From a virus: a stretch of 49,242 nucleotides of DNA. The position numbers and the translations under genes were made by a program. The notes below the pieces were generated by a model that saw only the letters and a program-made list of their open reading frames with translations, was not told where the DNA came from and made no database searches. The stretch lies in the IMG/VR virus record IMGVR_UViG_3300046691_000106, positions 1 to 49,242 of that record; one strand, given 5' to 3'. Shown piece by piece: positions 28,666-36,595 of this stretch. Numbering within the stretch: position 1 is the stretch's first letter; the number at the start of each line of letters is the position of its first letter.

Positions 28666-29766
28666 ATGAAAAGAATGACAATCGACGAGACGTTCGCGCC
28701 TACGTCTCGCACCCTCACGCCTGAAGGTTTCCTGTGCGTGAAGGGCATTGCGGCGCGCACCGGGGTTTATCAGTACCTCTCCAGCGAGTTGGACCTGGAC
28801 GGCCCCGAGCGGATCGTCAACGTGTACCGCTCCCCAGAAGAGGTGTTCGACCCCGAATCCATGGCGACGTACCTCGACAAGGACGTCACCAACGATCACC
28901 CCGAAGACCTGGTCGACTCCAAAACCTTCAAGGAGGTCTCGGTCGGTCACGTACGCGGCGTAGAGCGGGACGGCGACAACCTCATCGTCGACATGATCAT
29001 CAAGGATCAGTCGGCCATCGACGACATCCAGTCCGGTAAGGCCGAGCTTTCCCCCGGCTACCTGGCCGAGTACGTCGAAGCGCCCGGCATCGCACCTGAC
29101 GGCACGCCGTATGAGTACGAGCAGCGCGACATCCAGATCAACCACAACGCGGTTGTACAAGCAGCGCGGGCCGGAAAGGTCGCCCGCATTTTTGACCACA
29201 AACCGAAAGGTATCCCCCATATGGCGACCCGGAAAGTCTTCCTAGACTCCAAGAAAAGCCGCTCCATCATCCTGGACGAAGAGGCCGCTACGGTAGTCGA
29301 AGACGCCGTGTCCGCCCTGCAGAAATTCGCTGACGAAGAGTCGGAACGCGCAGACAAAGCTGAGGCCACCAAGGACGCAGCCGAAGAAGAGCTGGAGGAA
29401 GCCAAAAAGGCCACCTCTGACGCTGCTATCGGCCTGCGTGTCAAAGCCACCCTCGACACCATCGCCCTGGCTTCGAAAGTCGTGAAGTCCTTCGACGCCA
29501 AAGGTCTGGTTTCCCCGCTGGAAATCAAGCGCGCCGCCATGGCGCAGCTGAAGCCGACGCGCGACTGGGCGACCAAGTCCGAGGCATACGTTGTTGCCGC
29601 ATTCGACGCTGCCGCCGATGAAGCGGACGAGAAGGATGACGATGACGACGACGGCACCAAAACCAACGACAGCCTGACCCAGTTCGCCAAGGACGCCGCC
29701 AAGGCTCCAAAGCTGACCACTGACGGCTCCGACACCTACTCCAAGTTCCTGCGAGGTGAAAAGTAA
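28666..29766 (+). CDS. DUF2213 prohead protein (protease/scaffold)
   Basis: The 366-residue protein has an N-terminal DUF2213 domain with a beta-rich core (DVTNDHPEDL, VGHVRGVERDGDNLIVDMII, AELSPGY) and, after about residue 185, a long acidic coiled-coil tail. The family is thought to serve as prohead scaffold and maturation protease. An in-frame ATG at 29221 with upstream AAAGG could give a separate scaffold form (residues from MATRKVFLD), as in lambda C/Nu3. It overlaps the next gene by TAATG. Confidence 0.8.
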   Translation: MKRMTIDETFAPTSRTLTPEGFLCVKGIAARTGVYQYLSSELDLDGPERIVNVYRSPEEVFDPESMATYLDKDVTNDHPEDLVDSKTFKEVSVGHVRGVERDGDNLIVDMIIKDQSAIDDIQSGKAELSPGYLAEYVEAPGIAPDGTPYEYEQRDIQINHNAVVQAARAGKVARIFDHKPKGIPHMATRKVFLDSKKSRSIILDEEAATVVEDAVSALQKFADEESERADKAEATKDAAEEELEEAKKATSDAAIGLRVKATLDTIALASKVVKSFDAKGLVSPLEIKRAAMAQLKPTRDWATKSEAYVVAAFDAAADEADEKDDDDDDGTKTNDSLTQFAKDAAKAPKLTTDGSDTYSKFLRGEK

Positions 29767-30275
29767 TGGCCACCGCAATTGATACCTTTGGCCAGTACGC
29801 TGGCAAAGCCTACGAAGGTCAGATCAATGACCTGTCTATGGCCGACGTCACCACCGGTGTGGCAGACGTTGTCATCCCGTTCGCTCGCGCCTTGGTCTCT
29901 GGCTCCGCCGCCAAGCGTGATGCACTGCCAGGTGCAGGTGTTGGATTCTTCCTCGGCATCTCCGTGGCCAAGACCGTAGGCGTCAGCACCAGCTACGTGA
30001 CCGGCCAAGGCCAGGGCAGCACGAACCTTCCAGGCAGCTACCGCGTCGGTGAGGAAACCAGCCGCGTCAGTCACGGCCGCATCTGGGTCAAGACCCTTGG
30101 TGGCGCGACCAAGGACCAACAGGTCTATGCGGTTCCGCTCACTGGTGAGCTCACCAACGCCTCTACCGCTGGCAACCATCTCCTTCCGGGTTGCTTCTTC
30201 CTCACCTCGGCTGCTGCTGGTGAGCTTGCTCTGATTCAGGTCAAGGGCCTGAATCCAACCACCATTGCCGCTTAA
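29766..30275 (+). CDS. Head decoration / structural protein
   Basis: The 169-residue protein is Gly/Ala/Thr-rich and mostly beta, with no signal. It lies between the scaffold and the major capsid gene, the position of DUF2190-type cement or decoration proteins of HK97-fold phages. It would stabilise the expanded capsid. The assignment is from position and composition. Confidence 0.65.
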   Translation: MATAIDTFGQYAGKAYEGQINDLSMADVTTGVADVVIPFARALVSGSAAKRDALPGAGVGFFLGISVAKTVGVSTSYVTGQGQGSTNLPGSYRVGEETSRVSHGRIWVKTLGGATKDQQVYAVPLTGELTNASTAGNHLLPGCFFLTSAAAGELALIQVKGLNPTTIAA

Positions 30276-30286
30276 GGAGCGCTCAC

Positions 30287-31264
30287 ATGAGAACAATGGA
30301 CGCACAGGCCCAAGCGCAACTGGGCTTTCTGATCGGCAACCTGACGTATATCGAACAGGAAGTGCTGCGTCAGCCGTACGCGGAGATCAAATATCCCCGC
30401 GTGCTGAATGTCGACACCTCGGCACCGGACTACATTGAGTCGATCGGCTTCAAGGTCCTCGACTACAAAGGTGAGCCTGCTCCAATCGGCGACCTGTCCC
30501 ACGACTTCCCGCTGGCTGAGATCGCATCGAAGATCGGTGGCGTTGACGTGGTCCAGGCTGGCCTGGGCTACACCTACACCCAGATCGAAGTCGGCAAGGC
30601 CATGGAAATGGCGAACGCGCAGGGCTTCGGCGGTGCGATCAACTACCTGGCTGAGAAGCCGATCGCGACCCGCACCCTGACCGAGCAATGGCTTGACCGC
30701 GTTGCGATGGTGGGTGATGCGCGCTGGACCTCACTGGCAACTGGCGGTCTGATCAAGTATCCGGGCGTTCCTGTTCTCGCTACCGGCACTCTGCTGGGCG
30801 GTGCGAACAAGACCTTCGCTCAGATCCTGGCCGAGACGCCGGATGCCGCAGCAAGCGACATGCTGACCCTGCTGAACAACCTGATCCTTCAGGTTTACTC
30901 GGTGCAAACCAACAGCATCTTCCGTCCGACCCACATCCTGCTGCCGCTCAAGCAGTACGGGCAACTGACCACATTCCGCATCCCGAACACCTCTGAAACG
31001 TTGATCAGCTACCTGGAACGGGTGCTGAACATCACCTTCGAGCCAATCCTGCAGCTGGCAGGCGCCGGTGTCGGCGGTACTGACCGGATGATGGCGTACA
31101 CCAAAAACGCCCAGTTCGCGAAGTTCCACCTGCCAATGCCGTTCACCCTGAACGCGCCTATCCCATCCCACGGCGGCCTGCGCTTCGAGGCGGCCGGTGT
31201 GGTGCGCACTGCTGGTACAGAGCTGCGCGTTCCGATGTCCCACGCCTACGTCGACGGCATCTAA
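30287..31264 (+). CDS. Major capsid protein (DUF2184)
   Basis: The 325-residue protein begins MRTMDAQAQAQLGFL and matches DUF2184 capsid proteins in length and character, with the typical late segments THILLPLKQYGQL, ITFEPILQLAGAG and ERVLNI. It has an HK97-type fold by family. AAGGAG lies before the ATG. The order scaffold, decoration, major capsid is standard. Confidence 0.85.
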   Translation: MRTMDAQAQAQLGFLIGNLTYIEQEVLRQPYAEIKYPRVLNVDTSAPDYIESIGFKVLDYKGEPAPIGDLSHDFPLAEIASKIGGVDVVQAGLGYTYTQIEVGKAMEMANAQGFGGAINYLAEKPIATRTLTEQWLDRVAMVGDARWTSLATGGLIKYPGVPVLATGTLLGGANKTFAQILAETPDAAASDMLTLLNNLILQVYSVQTNSIFRPTHILLPLKQYGQLTTFRIPNTSETLISYLERVLNITFEPILQLAGAGVGGTDRMMAYTKNAQFAKFHLPMPFTLNAPIPSHGGLRFEAAGVVRTAGTELRVPMSHAYVDGI

Positions 31265-31273
31265 GGAGGTCAC

Positions 31274-31654
31274 ATGACTTCGAAGAAGGTTTACACCAAT
31301 ACCAGCGCCAATCCGGTGGTCCTGTCGGATGGCAGCTCGGTGGGCGTCGGTGAGCAAACCACCGATGCCCAGTACGAACTGGCGAAAGGCTCGTTCTGGG
31401 AAGAGCACGGCGTGCTGGTTACCGGTGCGCCGGAAGTCGCACCTGAGAGCAATGTCCAGCTCGACGAACTGCGCGCCGAGAACGCCAAGCTGAAGGAGGA
31501 CCTGTTCAATGAGCAGTCCAGCCGCCAGAAGCTGGAGACGGACCTGAAGGACCTGCCGGGCCAGCTCAAGACAGCGCAGGACAAGCTGACCGAAGAACAG
31601 GCTCGTTCCCAGAAGCTGGAGACGGACCTGAAGGCGGCGCTCGCCAAGAAGTAA
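31274..31654 (+). CDS. Coiled-coil head-tail region protein
   Basis: The 126-residue product has a polar N-terminal half and a C-terminal coiled coil built of repeated SRQKLETDLKDL / RSQKLETDLKAA units. The 26-base sequence starting CCAGAAGCTGGAGACGG occurs twice, at 31525-31550 and 31609-31634, so the coiled coil grew by a small duplication. Role unknown; by position it could be a head-end or capsid accessory protein. Confidence 0.65.
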   Translation: MTSKKVYTNTSANPVVLSDGSSVGVGEQTTDAQYELAKGSFWEEHGVLVTGAPEVAPESNVQLDELRAENAKLKEDLFNEQSSRQKLETDLKDLPGQLKTAQDKLTEEQARSQKLETDLKAALAKK

Positions 31655-31672
31655 GGCTGACCCGCTACACAG

Positions 31673-31695
31673 AAGCCCCGCCAAGTGCGGGGCTT
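31673..31695 (+). terminator. Hairpin between head and neck genes
   Basis: AAGCCCCGC (31673-31681) pairs with GCGGGGCTT (31687-31695) around CAAGT, followed by ATTCATTTC. It could partly terminate the late transcript or protect the upstream mRNA end. Confidence 0.65.
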
Positions 31696-31717
31696 ATTCA
31701 TTTCAGAGGTGCGCGAC

Positions 31718-32152
31718 GTGGCAGAAATCAATGTTGATGTGACGCCGCAGATCGTCGCGGACTTCCGCGAGTTCTACGAAGAGTTCGCAGACCCGGCCAA
31801 GTGGTCGGACGGCAAGATCACCAAGGCGCTGAACATCGCCAAAAGTGAGCTAGGCGCCTGCCGCTGGGGCCTGTACCAGCCGTATTCGTTCTTGCAGCGC
31901 GGATGGTTCGCCCTCACGGCTCACTACCTGACGTGGAGAGCAGCAACCTCCGATGCAACCTCTGCGGACGGTAGCGCTTCAACACCCTACGCAGTGTCCA
32001 GCAAGAGCGTGAGAGACGAATCTGTGTCCTATGCGGTTCCTGCTGCGAACGCCTCGCTGACGGCGTGGGAGGCAGCACTGGCACTCACTCCATATGGCCT
32101 TGAGTTCCTGCACCTGGTCAACCGGGCTGGCATGGGGGCTATCTGCGTATGA
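31718..32152 (+). CDS. DUF4054 head-tail connector protein
   Basis: The 144-residue protein starts at GTG 31718 (MAEINVDVTPQIVADF) with AGAGG upstream. Its helical N-terminus and ALNIAKSELGACRWG segment match DUF4054 head completion/adaptor proteins that extend the portal. The longer start at 31685 lies inside a hairpin and is less likely. It overlaps the next gene. Confidence 0.75.
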   Translation: MAEINVDVTPQIVADFREFYEEFADPAKWSDGKITKALNIAKSELGACRWGLYQPYSFLQRGWFALTAHYLTWRAATSDATSADGSASTPYAVSSKSVRDESVSYAVPAANASLTAWEAALALTPYGLEFLHLVNRAGMGAICV

Positions 32153-32652
32153 TCGCCCCCACCGTAAGCCTCATCGGCAAGCAGCAGGTTGAGCAGGCCC
32201 TGAAGGATCTTGCGCAACGACTGAAGGACGACACTCGAATCCTGGTCGGTGTGCCCAAAGGCGCAGGCACTTACGAGGATGGCAATAACATTGCCACCAT
32301 CGCAGCGGTGAACAATTTCGGCTCTGCCGATGGACATATCCCAGCGCGACAGTTTCTCGCTCCGGCCATCGACAAGGGTGCGCCGCAGTACCGGCGCCTC
32401 GCGCAAATCATGATCCCCAAAGTGCTCAGCGGTGACATGACCATGCTCATGCTGCTGAACAAGATGGGCAACCTCGCCCAGGATCACGTCAAGAAAGAAA
32501 TCATCGACCTTCGCACCCCAGCAAACGCTCCGTCGACCATTGCCAAAAAAGGGGCTGACAATCCTCTTATCGACACCGGCAACGCTGGCCTGCTCGGCTC
32601 GATTCGCTACGTCCTCGACAACGGCAGCGACCCTATCGAAGAGGGAATCTGA
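32149..32652 (+). CDS. Tail completion / neck protein (HK97 gp10-like or gpS-like)
   Basis: The 167-residue protein has helix-rich N- and C-termini and a central motif VNNFGSADGHIPARQFLAPAI, a feature of phage neck/tail completion proteins (Phage_tail completion families). It would cap or join the tail to the head. It is tightly coupled to both neighbours. Confidence 0.7.
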   Translation: MIAPTVSLIGKQQVEQALKDLAQRLKDDTRILVGVPKGAGTYEDGNNIATIAAVNNFGSADGHIPARQFLAPAIDKGAPQYRRLAQIMIPKVLSGDMTMLMLLNKMGNLAQDHVKKEIIDLRTPANAPSTIAKKGADNPLIDTGNAGLLGSIRYVLDNGSDPIEEGI

Positions 32653-33071
32653 TGGGCCTGAACATGCGCGGCCACGTCAGCGGCCCTTTCATCACCCACA
32701 AGGGCGTGCAACTCAATCGATACGCCAGCGCGGTAGTGGACTTCGAGCAAAAGCTGACCCTGGTCTACTTCGACACCTTCGACGCGAACGTGCAGCCGGT
32801 CAGTGACAAGGAAATTGAATTCCTGCAGATCGGCGCCGAGCGCATCAACGACGTGCGTGTCATCCATCGCAATGACGGCAAAGGTATCGAACCCTCAACC
32901 GCAGGAAAGCTCGCCGACATCCTGGTGTTCGCCGAGACGCCTGATAAACCAGCCACCTGGTGGAAGTCCATCGCGACAGATTTCAGGCCGTGGCACAACT
33001 TCTGCCGGGCCGTGATTGCCAAGCTGGACCCGGAAGAAATCGCCAAGCTGGAGGGCCAGGCCAATGCTTGA
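32652..33071 (+). CDS. Neck-region protein of unknown fold
   Basis: The 139-residue protein lies between two tail-completion genes. It is mixed alpha/beta and has DKEIEFLQIGAERINDVRVIHRNDGKG and a C-terminal WHNFCRAVIAKLDPEE helix. I cannot name a family with confidence. Position suggests a head-tail joining role. Confidence 0.55.
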   Translation: MGLNMRGHVSGPFITHKGVQLNRYASAVVDFEQKLTLVYFDTFDANVQPVSDKEIEFLQIGAERINDVRVIHRNDGKGIEPSTAGKLADILVFAETPDKPATWWKSIATDFRPWHNFCRAVIAKLDPEEIAKLEGQANA

Positions 33072-33621
33072 TACCAAAGCGTTGTGCAAGACGGTCTGCC
33101 GAATCGTTGTCGCGGCGACCGGCCTTCCTGCTGATCACGTCATCATCGGCGATCCGGGCGGCCCTTCTCCGGCTGGGCCGTATTGTGCGGTTCGCCTGCA
33201 AGACCCTGCGCAGTTCGGTCAAGCCAACGTCACTCAGCGCAACGTTCCAGCACTGGACAACCCTCAATACGAGGACGTCATCGTTCGGGTCGCTACGCAG
33301 TTCACGCTGGGCTTCAGCCTGAGCTTCTACCGCACGGGCGCCATGGCCTACGCAGCCTCAATCAACGAGGCAAACAAGCGTGAGCCCATCAAGAACATCA
33401 TGCGCCGCGACAAGCTCGGGTGGTCGCGCGTGTCAGCGGTGAACAACCTGACCGGCCTGTATCAGGCGGCCATGGAAGAACGAGCCCAGCTCACCCTCTA
33501 CCTCTACGGCGAATCCATCGCAGAAGACCGCGTGCAGCGGATCTATCGCGTCGGTTTCAACGTGCAAACCGAACAATCTGGCGCGATCGCGCAAGGGGAA
33601 GTAAATGGCTTATCCGGCTGA
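33064..33621 (+). CDS. LIC_12616-type neck / tail terminator protein
   Basis: The 185-residue protein starts MLDTKALCKTVCRIVVAATGL (ATG 33064; the frame to 33016 is an extension into the previous gene). It has a mixed fold with YEDVIVRVATQFTLGFSLSFYRTGAMAYAASI, which matches phage neck proteins found just before sheath genes. It probably terminates the tail tube. It overlaps the sheath gene by 17 bases. Confidence 0.65.
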   Translation: MLDTKALCKTVCRIVVAATGLPADHVIIGDPGGPSPAGPYCAVRLQDPAQFGQANVTQRNVPALDNPQYEDVIVRVATQFTLGFSLSFYRTGAMAYAASINEANKREPIKNIMRRDKLGWSRVSAVNNLTGLYQAAMEERAQLTLYLYGESIAEDRVQRIYRVGFNVQTEQSGAIAQGEVNGLSG

Positions 33622-34735
33622 AGACATCATCAACATCACCACGCTGATCAGTTCAGCCGGGCTCGGCACTGCCAACTTCGGCGCGGGCATGGTCTTCGCT
33701 GATTTCGACTCGTCCAGCGATGCGACCTTTGCGGAGGGCAGCTATCGCGACTACGGTAGCCCGTCCGCAGTAGCCAAGGATTTCGACATAGCGTCCGACC
33801 CATACAAGGCGGCGTTGGCTTGGTTCTCTGCCATTCCTAAGCCGAAGTCGCTGCGCATCTATCTGCGCCTCGAGGACGACACGCCTGTCGAGTCGATGAA
33901 CGACGCGATCAACAAGGGCATCTGGTTCTACTGGTTCGAGTTCGAAACAGCCATTCGCGCGAACGATGCTGATGTGCTGGCCTTGGCGAGCGCCGGCGAT
34001 GCTGCTGGCAAGTTCTACGCCTACACCACCAGCCAGGCAGCGGTGCGTGATCCATCGCTGTCGACCGACATCGTCAGCAAGGCGGTGACGCAGGGTTCAC
34101 GCCGCATGTTCGTGCTAAGCCACGCAACTGCCGCCTACGCGGGCTTTGAACTGGCCGCTGTATTTAGTCGCGTGAACTTCAACGCGGCTAACACCACCAT
34201 CACCGGTGAATTCAAGAAACTGCCAGGCATCGACGCCGAAGACCTGACCAAGACTGCATACGCAGCGATGAAGCAGAAAGGCGCCGTGTTCTACACCAAG
34301 GTGGAGACCGGTGGCGAAGTAGACAACGGCCGCGTCATCAACTCGAAGTCGACTTCGACGTTCGGTGAGTTCATTGACGATGTGTTCAACCTGGACGCAT
34401 TCGTCAACTTCCTTACTGTCGGCCTGTACAACGCACTTGCGACGATTCCGACCAAGGCCAAGCAAACCCCTGAGGGTCAGCAGATCCTGATCGATGCTGC
34501 CGCCCAGATCGGCGAGAAGTTCATCGACAATGGTTATCTCGGCGCGCAGACCTACACCAGTGATGAGACTGGTGAGGAAGTGCTGAGCCGGGGTTACGAG
34601 GTCCTGACCGTGGCGAGCGACATCCTCGACATCAGCGATGCCGAGCGTTCTGCCCGCGCCGCCGCCCCCATCACCATGCGCCTGTTCCGGGCCGGTGCCA
34701 TCCATACCGTCGATGTCACGGTTCAAGTTGATTAA
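33605..34735 (+). CDS. Tail sheath protein (DUF3383)
   Basis: The 376-residue protein matches DUF3383 sheath proteins of myoviruses, with an early Gly/Ala-rich segment and a conserved C-terminal region (VLTVASDILDISDAERSARAAAP). The sheath contracts to drive the tube through the envelope. Its presence, with the tube gene and baseplate proteins downstream, gives the phage its contractile-tail assignment. Confidence 0.88.
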   Translation: MAYPAEDIINITTLISSAGLGTANFGAGMVFADFDSSSDATFAEGSYRDYGSPSAVAKDFDIASDPYKAALAWFSAIPKPKSLRIYLRLEDDTPVESMNDAINKGIWFYWFEFETAIRANDADVLALASAGDAAGKFYAYTTSQAAVRDPSLSTDIVSKAVTQGSRRMFVLSHATAAYAGFELAAVFSRVNFNAANTTITGEFKKLPGIDAEDLTKTAYAAMKQKGAVFYTKVETGGEVDNGRVINSKSTSTFGEFIDDVFNLDAFVNFLTVGLYNALATIPTKAKQTPEGQQILIDAAAQIGEKFIDNGYLGAQTYTSDETGEEVLSRGYEVLTVASDILDISDAERSARAAAPITMRLFRAGAIHTVDVTVQVD

Positions 34736-34748
34736 GGAGCAATAGAGC

Positions 34749-35153
34749 ATGGCCTTGAGCGATCTCTCAGTAGAAAACACGATTGTGGTCATCACTGGCG
34801 TAGGCGTGCTGGACGACTGGGGTCGTACAGATCCGCCGTTCACCGTCGAACCGATCGATGATCAGGCGAACCTGTCGCGCGGCCTCGGCGGTAATGCCGT
34901 GCGCTTCCATCGGAAAAACCCAGGCCTGCGCCTGACGGTCAACCTCATGCCGGGCAGTCCTCAGGCTTTGGCACTTCAAGCGCAGATCACAGCAAAGGCA
35001 GAAATCTCGGGATCCTACGCCTCAATTGCCGGTCTTGAAGGTGCGGTGTTCAGTGAGGGTGTGGCGACTCGCGGCAAGTCCATGGCGCGCGGCGGCCCAG
35101 GCATGAACGACGCCACCTTCGTCATGGAATTCAACAAAGGCGTGATTGTATGA
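34749..35153 (+). CDS. Tail tube protein (DUF3277)
   Basis: The 134-residue protein starts MALSDLSVENTIVVITGVGV and matches DUF3277 tube proteins in length and in motifs DDQANLSRGLGGN and GRTDPPFTV. It polymerises to the inner tube. AAGGAG lies upstream and the gene follows the sheath as usual. Confidence 0.85.
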   Translation: MALSDLSVENTIVVITGVGVLDDWGRTDPPFTVEPIDDQANLSRGLGGNAVRFHRKNPGLRLTVNLMPGSPQALALQAQITAKAEISGSYASIAGLEGAVFSEGVATRGKSMARGGPGMNDATFVMEFNKGVIV

Positions 35154-35635
35154 ATGCCGCTGAGTCCATGATTCGGACCATTACGTTCGAGGGTGTGACT
35201 TACCGCTTCGCCATGCCCAGCGCCGAGAAGCAGCGCGCCGTGCTGTTTCGCCTGGGTAAGTACGGAGTCGAGCCGATGATTCGTGGCCTGGCGCTGGCTG
35301 AGGTCGGCGGCGCGTCCTCGATCGCCATTGCTGGCAGCATCGTCGGCACCATGCTTTCGCGCGTCCCCGAAGATGACTTCAACTTCATCTGCGACAGCAT
35401 GCTGGACAAGCTCTTCAAGCAAGGCGAGACCACGCCGCTGACGCTGAATGACTTCTCCGGACGCTTGAAGACCTACTTCACCCTGGTCGTTCTGGCGCTG
35501 GGGAATGCGTTCGAGGATTTTACCGGACTCCTGACCCTCTTCCAGAAATCTACCGATTCAGCCGAGGCGGTGGATCAGAGTCAGGAGAACGACTCAACCC
35601 CGCAATCGACTGGGAACTCTGGCGCCCCTGCATAG
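35150..35635 (+). CDS. Tail assembly chaperone
   Basis: The 161-residue protein lies between tube and tape measure, the standard place of the tail assembly chaperone. It has an acidic/Gln/Ser-rich C-terminal tail (SAEAVDQSQENDST) and a helical core. A second frame one base back stays open past its stop, and could be joined by frameshifting as in G/GT of lambda. It would bind the tape measure protein during tail building. Confidence 0.75.
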   Translation: MNAAESMIRTITFEGVTYRFAMPSAEKQRAVLFRLGKYGVEPMIRGLALAEVGGASSIAIAGSIVGTMLSRVPEDDFNFICDSMLDKLFKQGETTPLTLNDFSGRLKTYFTLVVLALGNAFEDFTGLLTLFQKSTDSAEAVDQSQENDSTPQSTGNSGAPA

Positions 35636-35781
35636 GGATTCCCGGTCTCTGCCCGCCGCTTTGCACCTACAAGGACTTGCAGGACGGGACCTACTCACTC
35701 GGGTGGGTGAGGCGGGCCAATCTCGCCATGGATGAAATGCTGTACGCCCGCCATCTGGCTGAAGCCAATCGTCCCAAATAG
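35605..35781 (+). CDS. Minus-one frame chaperone extension (DUF6889-like)
   Basis: Relative to the chaperone frame, the frame one base back is open from at least 35497 to a TAG at 35779-35781. Its product from about 35605 reads DWELWRPCIGIPGL, then YKDLQDGTYSLGWVRRANLAMDE, which resembles the DUF6889-type second frame of myophage chaperones. There is no good start codon, so a minus-one frameshift is likely. G-GGG-AAT (35500-35506) and T-TTT-ACC (35518-35524) are possible slip points; neither is a classical heptamer. Confidence 0.55.
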   Translation: MDWELWRPCIGIPGLCPPLCTYKDLQDGTYSLGWVRRANLAMDEMLYARHLAEANRPK

Positions 35782-35795
35782 CCCATCGCTGGGCC

Positions 35796-36545
35796 TTAGG
35801 GCTGAGCCAGCAAGGACATCCACTCGAACGGCTCTGTGAACATCAGCCTGTTGTGCTTCTTCGAGTTGATATTGTTAGGAATCACCTGGACGTTGTTCCA
35901 GCAGTGGAGGCCTGAAGCGTCCTTACCGAGAAGAGGTATGCAGTGGTCAACAACCCAGCGGCCACCGACATGCTGGCTCCGCAGCTTGCATAGGTGCTTT
36001 GCCTCTGTGATGACAAAGGCATCCAGTTCGCCAAACCAACGAGGCACGCGTTCAAGCTCCGCGCTTTTCCTTCTGCTGGCGTGGTGAAGCATTACGTGGG
36101 GGTTTTTCCTTCTCCACTCTCTCTGCTTTTCCGAGAGCAGCTTCCGGACCTGAAGATCGTGCTCGGCTTTGTTCTGAAGGATTTCATCTCTGTTTTGAAG
36201 GTAGCGATCCTTTGCCTGCTGAAGTTCGTGAGCCCGGTTCTCTCTATACCAAGCCGACTTGAGATTGGCTCTGTGCTCGACGTTTGATTTTTGCCATTCC
36301 CTGGCTCGCGCTTTGACCTGCTCCGGATTTCTCCGCTGGTAGTCGCGTACCCGAGCGATGGCTGCTGAAGGATCCTCCTTGTACTTCGCAAGCGCATTGT
36401 CGGAGCGTAGTTGCTGGCAAGCCGAGCATGAACACGCCCTGCCGTTAACTCGTCGCTCAGCAATGCCTCCCCGAGCGCAGGGCTTGCCGGTGAAGTACAT
36501 CGAAAGGCCGCGTGACAGTGCCTCTTTTCTGCTTATCAGTTCCAT
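35796..36545 (-). CDS. HNH homing endonuclease, antisense within the tail operon
   Basis: The 249-residue protein has N-terminal Cys pairs (GRACSCSACQQ), a lysine/arginine-rich middle with repeated RENRAHELQQAK-type coils and a C-terminal HNH-like motif with VVDHCIPLLGKDAS and HCWNNVQVIPNNIN. It is read opposite to all neighbours between the chaperone and the tape measure genes, so it interrupts the usual pair. ATG 36545 with GAGGG upstream was chosen. It is AT-richer than its surroundings, a sign of recent insertion. Confidence 0.85.
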   Translation of the reverse strand: MELISRKEALSRGLSMYFTGKPCARGGIAERRVNGRACSCSACQQLRSDNALAKYKEDPSAAIARVRDYQRRNPEQVKARAREWQKSNVEHRANLKSAWYRENRAHELQQAKDRYLQNRDEILQNKAEHDLQVRKLLSEKQREWRRKNPHVMLHHASRRKSAELERVPRWFGELDAFVITEAKHLCKLRSQHVGGRWVVDHCIPLLGKDASGLHCWNNVQVIPNNINSKKHNRLMFTEPFEWMSLLAQP

Positions 36546-36595
36546 GCATCCCTCTTCGCGTCGAGTGCTGAGGAAGCCATTATGGGGTATCTCGC

